Made by a program: the position numbers and the translations under genes
Notes under the pieces: generated by a model
What the model was told of the DNA's origin: nothing
Seen by the model: the letters and a program-made list of their open reading frames with translations, nothing else
The model's database searches: none
NCBI GenBank assembly: GCA_944359725.1
Contig: CALVSY010000002.1
Location: 38,207 to 102,206 of the forward strand
Direction of reading: 5' to 3'
Length of the DNA: 64,000 bases
Origin: an uncultured Bacilli bacterium
GTDB lineage: Bacteria; Bacillota_I; Bacilli_A; RF39; UBA660
Shown: positions 37,582-44,504 of the stretch, in pieces
Layout: every line of letters starts with the position of its first letter
How positions within the stretch are numbered: the first letter of the stretch is position 1

Positions 37582-37712
37582 AAAAAAGATTTCTTTAGAA
37601 AACATTATAGGGGTGAGATTAATCCCACGGTTCCACCCTACTTATTTCTATAAGAAATCACTTCATTTATACTGCTGATAGGTTTCCAAGCCCGTCATCG
37701 CACATTTAACGC
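37582..37712 (-). promoter_or_regulatory. T-box riboswitch (glycine), short stem I
   Basis: The minus strand carries the T-box core AGGGTGGAACCG (about 37628-37639). A long terminator pairs GATTTCTT plus AGAAA upstream with TTTCT plus AAGAAATC, encloses the core and ends in six T (37582-37587). The core would instead form the antiterminator. TATAAT lies at 37719-37724. The 5' domain is only about 40 nt, with TGCGAT/ATCAGCA pairing around a loop containing GGGC, the likely glycine (GGC) specifier. Confidence 0.85.
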
Positions 37713-37744
37713 ATATTAATTATAACACAAAAAATTATCTTTAT

Positions 37745-38476
37745 TTACAAATTAACTAAATTTTTTAAAAATTTCTTACTTTTTAGATAAAGTCCTGTAT
37801 ACCTATCATAATAATCATCTAAAAAATCATTTATTTCTTTTTTTACTTCATCTTTTACTTCTAATTTAGTTATTTTAGATATGTCGACATACTCTAATAC
37901 CCTTATTAACTTGATCGTCTTATCACTTACGATATACTCACCATCTACGTGATTTTTACATACAAACCCGCCTTTATAACTAGATATCGTAACTACTTTT
38001 TGGCTTCCGCAAACAACGCAACCATTAAGTTTTGGTGCAACACCTAAAAAAAATAAGTATTTTATCTCTAAAATATTAGTTATTAAAGAAGGATCAAAGC
38101 CTTCTTCTATTTTTAAAACAGCACTTATAAATATGTCATATATTCTTTTATCATTATTTTGTTTTATAACAAGAGAGGTAAGTTCTGATAAAAAGTTTAA
38201 ATATGATAATTTTTTTATATCCTTTTTTATATTAAATAATGGATTAATAATATCCGCACTAATTAAAGTAGATAATTTATTGTCTTTATAACTAATATTA
38301 AACTTAGCATAAGAAAACCTTTCAGTTACACTTCTAAGCGGACTTTTTAACCTTTTAGCACCTTTAGCAAGTACTCCTATTACACCTTTTTCCTTAGTAA
38401 TTATATTAAGTATCTTACTTGTTTCACTATATGGTTTCTCATCAATTACTAATCCTTCAACTTCTATTACTTCCAA
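37745..38476 (-). CDS. recO: DNA repair protein RecO
   Basis: About 243 residues. N-terminal OB fold (EVEGLVIDEKPYSETSKILNI, GVLAKGAKR), helical domain and a zinc-binding part (CVVCG...FVCKNH). RecO with RecR loads RecA on SSB-coated DNA. The start is uncertain: TTG 38476 fits the family N-terminus with GGGAAG 10 bases before it; TTG 38485 is nearly on the site. Either start lies inside yqzL, so translation is probably coupled. Order era-yqzL-recO is as in Bacillus. Confidence 0.95.
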   Translation of the reverse strand: MEVIEVEGLVIDEKPYSETSKILNIITKEKGVIGVLAKGAKRLKSPLRSVTERFSYAKFNISYKDNKLSTLISADIINPLFNIKKDIKKLSYLNFLSELTSLVIKQNNDKRIYDIFISAVLKIEEGFDPSLITNILEIKYLFFLGVAPKLNGCVVCGSQKVVTISSYKGGFVCKNHVDGEYIVSDKTIKLIRVLEYVDISKITKLEVKDEVKKEINDFLDDYYDRYTGLYLKSKKFLKNLVNL

Positions 38477-38573
38477 GGGTATCAATCTTCCCTTCTTTCA
38501 TTTCTCTATACTTTATATAATACTCTATCTTTCCTGTTTTTTCAAATAAATGCCAAACATCATTTATGTTCAT
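38457..38573 (-). CDS. yqzL: YqzL-like small protein
   Basis: 38 residues from ATG 38573 with an AAGGTG site. DVWHLFEKTGKIEYYIKY matches the YqzL pattern (W..FEKTG.I..Y..Y), and the place between era and recO is that of yqzL in Bacillus. Function unknown. It overlaps recO's start. A TATCACC/GGTGATA hairpin (about 38578-38607) covers its ribosome site. Confidence 0.8.
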   Translation of the reverse strand: MNINDVWHLFEKTGKIEYYIKYREMKEGKIDTLGSNRS

Positions 38574-38616
38574 TTATATCACCTTCTATTTATATATTGG
38601 TGATACTTTTTTGATT

Positions 38617-39504
38617 TTATTCATCTATATCATAAAAACCTAGTTCTTTTAAATACTTTTCTTTATCTCTCCAGTTTTTAATTGTTTTAACAAATAATTC
38701 TAAGTATACTTTTTTACCAAGCATGTCTTCTATATCACGTCTTGCTTTTGTTCCTATTTCTTTTAGCATGGAACCATTTTTTCCAATAATAATACTTTTA
38801 AGTGAGTCTCTTTCAACTATTATTGTAGCATTTATTATTGCTTTGTCTTTTTTTTCATCAAATTTTTCAACTACGCAAGTAATTGCATGAGGAACTTCAT
38901 CATGAGTAAGTCTTAATACTTTTTCTCTTATTAATTCAGATACTCTAAATTCTTTTGTTGTGTTTGTTAAGTCAGAATCTGGAAAATACTTTACTTTATC
39001 TGGTAAATATTCTTTTAACGTTTTAATTAGTTCTTTTAAATTCTTTTCTTTTAAGGCAGATATTGGAATGATTTCTTTAAAATCATATAAATCTTTATAT
39101 TTATTAATTAATTCAATTAGTTTATCATTATTTATCTTATCTACCTTATTTAATATTAAAAACACCGGCTTATTAGCTTCTTTAATTCTTTCTAAGACAA
39201 AGTTATCACCCTTACCAAAAGGTGCTGTTACATCTACTAAAAATAAGATTATATCAACATCATCTATCGAAAAGTATGCCTCATCATTTAATCTTTGACC
39301 TAACTTATGCTTTGGTTTATGAATACCTGGTGTATCTACAAATACTATTTGGGTATCTTCATCATTATATATTCCTTGTATGTTATTTCTTGTTGTTCCT
39401 GACACGTTAGATGTTATTGCAATTTTATAACCTACCAAAGCATTTATTAAAGTTGACTTTCCAGTGTTTGGCCTTCCTGTTAAACTTACGAATCCTGATC
39501 TCAT
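38617..39504 (-). CDS. era: GTPase Era
   Basis: 295 residues. G1 GRPNTGKST, G3 DTPGIHKP and G4 NKVD are present. The C-terminal KH domain carries IIVERDSLKSIIIGKNG and FVKTIKNWRDKEKYLKELGF. Binds the 3' end of 16S rRNA and controls 30S maturation. GGGAGATG precedes ATG 39504. ybeY and dgkA, its usual neighbours, are nearby but separated by an inserted plus-strand gene. Confidence 0.98.
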   Translation of the reverse strand: MRSGFVSLTGRPNTGKSTLINALVGYKIAITSNVSGTTRNNIQGIYNDEDTQIVFVDTPGIHKPKHKLGQRLNDEAYFSIDDVDIILFLVDVTAPFGKGDNFVLERIKEANKPVFLILNKVDKINNDKLIELINKYKDLYDFKEIIPISALKEKNLKELIKTLKEYLPDKVKYFPDSDLTNTTKEFRVSELIREKVLRLTHDEVPHAITCVVEKFDEKKDKAIINATIIVERDSLKSIIIGKNGSMLKEIGTKARRDIEDMLGKKVYLELFVKTIKNWRDKEKYLKELGFYDIDE

Positions 39505-39541
39505 AAATACATCTCCCTAACAACAATAATTATAACATAAT

Positions 39542-39570
39542 TTGACATCTAATAGAACCTATGCTAATAT
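39542..39570 (+). promoter_or_regulatory. Promoter of the 39596 gene
   Basis: TTGACA, exact 17-bp spacer, TAATAT: consensus -35. Confidence 0.85.
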
Positions 39571-39595
39571 AAGTGCCAACAAAAAGGAGCTTGTT

Positions 39596-40393
39596 ATGAA
39601 TAAATATCAATTATTATCTGAAAAAAATGAACATATCCCTGGAATTATTAATGATGCTTTACTAAGTAAGCTTTTGTTAAACTATAAAATCGAACTTAGC
39701 TTTGATAACGAATTTATAAAATTTAAAGATTTAAATAATACCTTAACTTTATACATAATGCTATTCACACTTAATAAAGCGCCAAAAGATGTGCAAGAAA
39801 AAATAAAAGATAAATACATAAATAGAATTGATAAAAACGCACTTTATAGAACGTTTTTAATACATAGTTGTAATTTACTAAGTGAAAAAAGATTTGCTGA
39901 TGTAAATGATACTTTAGAGTCGTTTATCGTAACTAATCTTATTAAGGATGCTAATATAGAAGATGATAAAAAATATATTACGTTAACTCTTTTAGATGAT
40001 AGTAAAGTTAAATTTACAAGTGTTCCTTTAGATATCAAATTAATAAATGCTTATAAAGGAGAATGTCATACTGTTACGCTAGGATTTTTAAAAAATTGCG
40101 AAATAGTTAATGGTGCCATGACTTTTTTAGAAAATAATTATATATTTGGAAAGCACTATCATTCAGTTGCTTTAATTGATGATGCTGTATGTGACCTTTC
40201 ACACAACATAGTAATGAGTTATGAAAATTACATTAAGCTTATCAATCCCACGGTTATATTACGTGAGGATGAAGATACCATTTTATCGAATATTGAAGCA
40301 TTAAAAAATAAAGATAAAGTATTTAAAGATTCTAATTACTGTCCCCTTTTAAAATATGCAATGGAAAAACAAAAAGTTAAAAAACACTCGTAA
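39596..40393 (+). CDS. Unknown protein with cysteine-peptidase-like Cys-His-Asp pattern
   Basis: 265 residues from ATG 39596 (AAGGAG, 8-base spacing). No membrane segment. The C-terminal half contains KGECHTVTLGFL, then KHYHSVALID and VCDLSHNIVM: a Cys at the start of a helix, then His and Asp in strands, the order used by papain-like and transglutaminase-like folds. This is inference from spacing. It is a single gene with a strong promoter, inserted against the strand between dgkA and era. Confidence 0.7.
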   Translation: MNKYQLLSEKNEHIPGIINDALLSKLLLNYKIELSFDNEFIKFKDLNNTLTLYIMLFTLNKAPKDVQEKIKDKYINRIDKNALYRTFLIHSCNLLSEKRFADVNDTLESFIVTNLIKDANIEDDKKYITLTLLDDSKVKFTSVPLDIKLINAYKGECHTVTLGFLKNCEIVNGAMTFLENNYIFGKHYHSVALIDDAVCDLSHNIVMSYENYIKLINPTVILREDEDTILSNIEALKNKDKVFKDSNYCPLLKYAMEKQKVKKHS

Positions 40394-40411
40394 ATAACGG
40401 GTGTTTTAATT
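40381..40411. terminator. Bidirectional terminator
   Basis: AAAACACTCG/CGGGTGTTTT stem (one G-T pair), 7-nt loop; serves the 39596 gene and the converging dgkA. Confidence 0.8.
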
Positions 40412-40732
40412 TATCAAACCAATAAACTTTGGTAAAAAAACGTATAGTCCTACGCATATCGCGGTAAAAGCAGAAACAACAACAGCTCCTGCTGCAACAT
40501 CTTTTGCAACCATTGCAAGAGGATGAAATTTTTTTGTATATAAATCAACGGTTAGTTCAATCGCTGAGTTTATAAGTTCTGATGTAATTACAAGCGTAAC
40601 CATACTATATACAAGTAGCCATTCATAAAGTTCTAATTTAAAATAAATACCAAGTATAGTAACCATAATAGTTGCAATAAAATGTATAAGTAGGTTTTGC
40701 TCTCTGTTAAAAAACTCCTTTATCTTCTTCAT
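40406..40732 (-). CDS. dgkA: Diacylglycerol/undecaprenol kinase, paralogue 2
   Basis: 108 residues with three membrane helices. REQNLLIHFIATIM, ELINSAIELTVDL and HPLAMVAKDVAAGAVVV are the DgkA-family active-site motifs (ExN, E...N..IE..VD, KD.A). In Gram-positives this enzyme phosphorylates undecaprenol for wall-lipid recycling. It lies 5 bases after a longer paralogue and lacks the N-terminal amphipathic segment that one keeps. Confidence 0.9.
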   Translation of the reverse strand: MKKIKEFFNREQNLLIHFIATIMVTILGIYFKLELYEWLLVYSMVTLVITSELINSAIELTVDLYTKKFHPLAMVAKDVAAGAVVVSAFTAICVGLYVFLPKFIGLIN

Positions 40733-40737
40733 AAAAC

Positions 40738-41175
40738 CTACCTAAAAAGTGATATTATCTTTGGAACAAACACAACAAGCCACATACCAAAAGCCATCAT
40801 ATCCGCAACAAAGCATGCTGCTGATGCCGTGTCTTTCGCAACCTTAGCAAGTGGATGATACTCTTCGGTTACCATGTCAACAACTGCTTCAATAGCCGTG
40901 TTAAAAAGCTCAGCAACAAGTATTAAAGCTCCCATGACAAGCGTTATAACCCACTGGATTGGAGTTATTTCAAAACCTATTCCACAAGCTATTATTATAG
41001 CCATAACGATAATGTGCAAAATAAGACTTTGTTCATGTAAGTACGCGTATTTTAATCCATCAAAAGAATATTTAAAACTCTTAAAAATTCTTTTTATTCC
41101 TAATTTTTTAAAACCTTGTTCCTCTACGTATCTACCACGTGATATTTCTACTTTAACTTTCTTTTTTGATGCCAT
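40738..41175 (-). CDS. dgkA: Diacylglycerol/undecaprenol kinase, paralogue 1
   Basis: 145 residues: basic N-terminal tail, surface helix FKSFKYSFDGLKYAYLHEQS, then three membrane helices with ELFNTAIEAVVDMVTEEYHPLAKVAKDTASAA. Full-length form of the family, undecaprenol kinase in Bacillus. Its ATG lies 23 bases inside ybeY, the usual Bacillus partner. The paralogue directly follows it, so the two subunits could form mixed trimers. Confidence 0.92.
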   Translation of the reverse strand: MASKKKVKVEISRGRYVEEQGFKKLGIKRIFKSFKYSFDGLKYAYLHEQSLILHIIVMAIIIACGIGFEITPIQWVITLVMGALILVAELFNTAIEAVVDMVTEEYHPLAKVAKDTASAACFVADMMAFGMWLVVFVPKIISLFR

Positions 41176-41605
41176 AGCCCTCTAACAACTCCTTTTGTAA
41201 TCCAAACATTTTTTCCTCATCTTCTTTTGTCATGTGATCATAACCTAACAAATGAAGAAGTCCATGAACTGCTAAAAAACATATTTCTCTTTTTGTACTA
41301 TGATCATATTCTTTAGCTTGACTCTTTACTTTATCATAAGATATGTATATATCTCCAAGCAATCTTACACCAGGTGTTTCTATCATCTTGTTATCCTCTA
41401 AAGCAAAAGTTATAACGTCCGTTGATCTATCTATGTTTCTATATTTTTTATTTATCTTATGAATCAAATCATCGTCTACTATTATAACATTAAACATTAC
41501 GTTTTTCAAATTTAGTTTTAAGGCTGCGTAATTAATAAAATCATTTAATAAATCTTCTTCTAAAACATCATCTTTATATTCTTTTATTATTTCTATGTAA
41601 TTCAT
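41153..41605 (-). CDS. ybeY: Endoribonuclease YbeY
   Basis: 150 residues from ATG 41605 (GGAGG). The zinc motif HGLLHLLGYDHMTKEDEEKMF (HxxxHxxxxxH) is complete, as are RSTDVITFAL and LGDIYIS. rRNA maturation and ribosome quality-control RNase. Overlaps dgkA at its end. Confidence 0.97.
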   Translation of the reverse strand: MNYIEIIKEYKDDVLEEDLLNDFINYAALKLNLKNVMFNVIIVDDDLIHKINKKYRNIDRSTDVITFALEDNKMIETPGVRLLGDIYISYDKVKSQAKEYDHSTKREICFLAVHGLLHLLGYDHMTKEDEEKMFGLQKELLEGYGIKKES

Positions 41606-42219
41606 GATAAAATCCTCCAAAAATTAAATCTAAGAGCAAGGTAAACTAAAACAAGTACAAATGCTAAGGAAAGTGCGTCTAAAAATATTTCACTTCTCAT
41701 AAACCTCGGTAATTTATCATATAACTTGCCATCGAACTTGAAGATTAAATATCCTATTATTCCTCCTAGTACGTTTAGTATAACATCATCTATGTCCGCC
41801 GTTCTTCCAATTAAGCTTTGCGCAAACTCAATTGCACAAGAAACGATTAAGGAAAGTATTATTGGTATGTATACTTTATTAACTTTAACATAATAAGTAA
41901 CAAACATACCAAAAGGAACAAATAATAAAACGTTTCCAAGCACGTTTCTTATAAATAACTTAGAATCTAAATCATACCTAAATATTTCTCTAAATGGAAT
42001 AAAGTTATTAGTTCCGTAATTATTATCTTGAAACGTTACTATGTAATATAAAAGAAGAATGTATATTATAAAACAAAGAGTAAGTAACTCTTTATGAAAT
42101 ACAAATCGTTCTTTATTACATAAAAGATAAGTTATTCTAATTGATATTAATATAACCGCGAATATAAAAAGCATCGGCCATATGTTATGGACTGCTTTTA
42201 CAAAAATATTAGTAAACAT
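41602..42219 (-). CDS. VanZ-like membrane protein
   Basis: 205 residues with about five membrane helices. NFIPFREIF, RNVLGNVLLFVPFGMF and EFAQSLIGRTADIDDVILNVLGGIIGY are VanZ-family motifs. VanZ of enterococci lowers teicoplanin susceptibility; most homologues have no known role. AGAGGT precedes ATG 42219; overlaps ybeY slightly and replaces the phoH/yqfF pair found here in Bacillus. Confidence 0.9.
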   Translation of the reverse strand: MFTNIFVKAVHNIWPMLFIFAVILISIRITYLLCNKERFVFHKELLTLCFIIYILLLYYIVTFQDNNYGTNNFIPFREIFRYDLDSKLFIRNVLGNVLLFVPFGMFVTYYVKVNKVYIPIILSLIVSCAIEFAQSLIGRTADIDDVILNVLGGIIGYLIFKFDGKLYDKLPRFMRSEIFLDALSLAFVLVLVYLALRFNFWRILS

Positions 42220-42231
42220 AAATATACCTCT

Positions 42232-43404
42232 TTATTCTACCAAGTCGTTATCTTTATTTAATAGACTTTCATCAACGTCTTTATAAGCTGTGATGTTTTC
42301 ACATACTTTAAAAAAGACTTCTACTTCTATTGTACTATCATTCATGGTAAAATTCAAAGCTTTTTTATCTATTATGTATTCATCACTACCAAGTTTTTTC
42401 TCTATTTTTTTACTTGCTACTTCAATCGCTTTACTTAATGCTTGTTTTTCGGTGTATTTTTGCTTGTTTACCTTTATTTTTCTTTGCTTTTCTATCCTAA
42501 TTTCAAACGGAAAAATTTTATCCTTTACAATTGTTTTACTATTTTCTATGTAGTTTTTAGAATAGTTTTTAAAAAGAGGAACGTCATGCCCAAAAATGCT
42601 TAGTATTAAATTGTTTTTAACCTTACTTAAATATATGGTCTCTTCATAATTTAATGGGTAGCTTACGTTTACTAAGTACCAAGTTTCTGCATAAACACTT
42701 CCTTCTGCTCTTACCTGGCCTTTTACGGTTTCATCTTTTATGATGTCTCCTGAAATTAGTATTTCTCCTTCGTTAACATAATCGTTTTTCTTTTTTAATA
42801 TTTCTCCATGACTTGCCGTAATACTCATTATAACACCACTTTTTTTAGCGATTATGTGTCTTGGCTTAGTGGATTCTTCTTTTTTATTCATTATCCTTTC
42901 CGTTACTTTTACGTTTAAAATACTTCCCTTTCTTTCTATTTCAAGCCATTCTAATTCATCTTTATTTTCTTTTACTATTTTATCTAATATCTTTCTTCTT
43001 TTTTTAAATGATGGTATGAAATGATATTTTGATATACCATTTTTTTGTAATTCATCATAAACTAAGGCTCTTATTTCTTTATCATTATGAATAACATCTA
43101 TGTTAAAAGCCATGTTACTTATTACAAACAAATATATAAGTGATATTATAAACGCTATTACTAAGCTTATGTTTTTTAATAGGAAGTTTTTATACTTTAT
43201 AAGGCCATACTCTTTTATAACATAAATGTTATATATACCTTTTTTATTTTCTAAAAATAAATAATCTTCATACTTAACCGTTAATTCTAAAACGCCTTTT
43301 CTTCTTTTTAAGTTTTTATAACTAATTTTATTTATTACGTATAATTTAAAAAATAAATCTGGGTTTTTACCTTCAATACGCAATCTAACATAACTATTTT
43401 TCAT
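42232..43404 (-). CDS. yqfD: Sporulation protein YqfD
   Basis: 390 residues: N-terminal cytoplasmic part, one membrane helix (about 80-97), long external region with KYHFIPSFKKRRKILDKIVKE, RHIIAKKSGVIMSI and VKGQVRAEGSVYAETWY, all typical of YqfD. In Bacillus the gene is made in the mother cell (sigma-E) and needed for late sporulation. Overlaps yqfC by 11 bases, with GGAG inside it. Confidence 0.93.
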   Translation of the reverse strand: MKNSYVRLRIEGKNPDLFFKLYVINKISYKNLKRRKGVLELTVKYEDYLFLENKKGIYNIYVIKEYGLIKYKNFLLKNISLVIAFIISLIYLFVISNMAFNIDVIHNDKEIRALVYDELQKNGISKYHFIPSFKKRRKILDKIVKENKDELEWLEIERKGSILNVKVTERIMNKKEESTKPRHIIAKKSGVIMSITASHGEILKKKNDYVNEGEILISGDIIKDETVKGQVRAEGSVYAETWYLVNVSYPLNYEETIYLSKVKNNLILSIFGHDVPLFKNYSKNYIENSKTIVKDKIFPFEIRIEKQRKIKVNKQKYTEKQALSKAIEVASKKIEKKLGSDEYIIDKKALNFTMNDSTIEVEVFFKVCENITAYKDVDESLLNKDNDLVE

Positions 43405-43642
43405 TGTTTTTAAACTCCATTTTTGTTATGTTTCCTGATATTGTAACGTACTCTAAAAACATTTGCTCAATAATAAGGTTATTTCCAAAGATTATAACGT
43501 CTTTATTTGCATTTGAAATAACTACGTTGGTACTAGAAAAATGTTTTATTTTATCATAGTAATAAAAAGTTGCTTTATTATCTTTTATCTTTATTTCAAA
43601 TTTATTACACTCAGTAAAATCATCTATCATTTGCCTTAACAT
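43394..43642 (-). CDS. yqfC: YqfC/YabP family sporulation protein
   Basis: 82 residues of beta-strand sequence ending FLEYVTISGNITKMEF, close to the C-terminal pattern of YqfC/YabP. In Bacillus yqfC precedes yqfD as here. GGTGAT lies upstream of ATG 43642 (GTG 43645 is possible). The sequence alone is weakly conserved; location strengthens the call. Confidence 0.85.
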   Translation of the reverse strand: MLRQMIDDFTECNKFEIKIKDNKATFYYYDKIKHFSSTNVVISNANKDVIIFGNNLIIEQMFLEYVTISGNITKMEFKNNEK

Positions 43643-43671
43643 CACGATATTATCACCAATTTATTCTATGC

Positions 43672-43702
43672 ACAAAAAAACTTACTATGTAAAATAGTAA
43701 GT
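43672..43702 (-). terminator. rpsU terminator
   Basis: ACTTACTAT/ATAGTAAGT stem, GTAAA loop, seven T on the minus strand. Confidence 0.88.
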
Positions 43703-43728
43703 CAAATATTTACTCTGGCAAAGAAAAA

Positions 43729-43929
43729 CTAGGAATCTTTTCTTTCACGCTTAGCAGCTTTACGACTATTTTTAATAGCTTCTTTCTTAGCGTTTCTTCT
43801 TTGTACCCCTGGTTTATCAAAAGCTTGCTTTTTCTTTACTTCTGAAGGGAGACCGCTTTTAGCTACTCTTTGTTTGAACTTTTTAAGCGCACCGTCAACG
43901 TTTCCATTCTTAACCTTAACAGTTATCAT
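43729..43929 (-). CDS. rpsU: 30S ribosomal protein bS21
   Basis: 66 residues, highly basic, with VKNGNVDGALKKFKQRVAKSG and an Arg/Lys-rich tail, diagnostic of bS21. An AGGGGGG-type site precedes ATG 43929. It begins the rpsU-yqfC-yqfD string as in Bacillus, though a terminator separates it from yqfC here. Confidence 0.95.
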   Translation of the reverse strand: MITVKVKNGNVDGALKKFKQRVAKSGLPSEVKKKQAFDKPGVQRRNAKKEAIKNSRKAAKRERKDS

Positions 43930-44013
43930 TTTTCTTTCCCCCCTCTCCTTTTTTTCTATTAGTAATTATATCACCTAAATTATGTTATTACAATAAGTTT
44001 TTTGCCATTTTAA

Positions 44014-44046
44014 ACAAAAAAAGACAGTTTTTTTACAAAAACCGTC
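44014..44046 (-). terminator. Terminator of the bacteriocin operon
   Basis: GACGGTTTTT/AAAAACTGTC stem, GTAA loop, seven T on the minus strand, directly after the third peptide gene. Confidence 0.9.
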
Positions 44047-44047
44047 C

Positions 44048-44197
44048 TTATAGTTCCATTATTATTCTAATTAACGTACCAAATATTCTACCTAGTTGCA
44101 AAATAAAGTTTATAACGTTATTTAGTATTATTGCTAAAAATGGTGATGATACGATAATTAAAATAGCTTTAATAATCCCCTTTAATCTAATGGACAT
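44048..44197 (-). CDS. Third small peptide of bacteriocin operon (49 aa)
   Basis: ATG 44197 lies within the last codons of the preceding peptide gene, in another frame. The product is very hydrophobic with few charges. Its segment LNNVINFILQLGRIFGTLIR resembles LLNALIKGF...VGRYLGSSIRRLF of the preceding peptide, so the two may be related, but it has no double-glycine leader and no good ribosome site. It may be a leaderless peptide, an immunity protein or coupled to its neighbour. Confidence 0.5.
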   Translation of the reverse strand: MSIRLKGIIKAILIIVSSPFLAIILNNVINFILQLGRIFGTLIRIIMEL

Positions 44198-44349
44198 GCA
44201 CTATTACCAAAGAGCCTTCTTATGCTACTTCCTAAGTATCTTCCCACATCCATAAACGTTGTAAAACCTTTAATAAGTGCGTTAAGTAAAGTAGCACTAA
44301 TAGATGCTCCCGCCTTTATCATTTTTAATTCGTTTTTATTTAACGTCAT
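44182..44349 (-). CDS. Bacteriocin-like peptide precursor 2 (55 aa)
   Basis: ATG 44349 follows AAAGGAG. Leader MTLNKNELKMIKAGA has the double-glycine-type layout (hydrophobic residues at -4, -7, -12; Gly-Ala at the cut). The predicted mature part begins SISATLLNALIKG, has a Gly-rich amphipathic stretch (VGRYLGSSIRRLFG) and ends with one Cys. Class II-type bacteriocins look like this; target and activity are unknown. Confidence 0.75.
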   Translation of the reverse strand: MTLNKNELKMIKAGASISATLLNALIKGFTTFMDVGRYLGSSIRRLFGNSACPLD

Positions 44350-44363
44350 TAAAATCTCCTTTC

Positions 44364-44504
44364 CTATCTACATTTAAAAGGTCTTGCAAGACCATCAAAG
44401 ACGCCTACTAAAAACGTAATACCAGCAATTATTCCGGCAACGGCCCAGCCTGTTAGACCTCCTGCTTTTATATTTCTTAACTCTTCTTTTTTTAATTTGT
44501 TCAT
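44364..44504 (-). CDS. Bacteriocin-like peptide precursor 1 with GG leader (46 aa)
   Basis: ATG 44504 overlaps the exporter's stop (TAATG), with AAAGGAGG 5 bases before. The leader MNKLKKEELRNIKAGG is a textbook double-glycine leader for C39 peptidases. The predicted mature part starts LTGWAVAGIIAGITFLVG, is glycine-rich and hydrophobic, and ends RPFKCR. It probably works with peptide 2 as a two-peptide system; that is inference. Confidence 0.8.
   Translation of the reverse strand: MNKLKKEELRNIKAGGLTGWAVAGIIAGITFLVGVFDGLARPFKCR

Noticed and set aside
44504..44504. Lanthipeptide or sactipeptide cluster
   Set aside because: No modification enzyme gene is present and the peptides have only one Cys each, so an unmodified class II-type system fits better.
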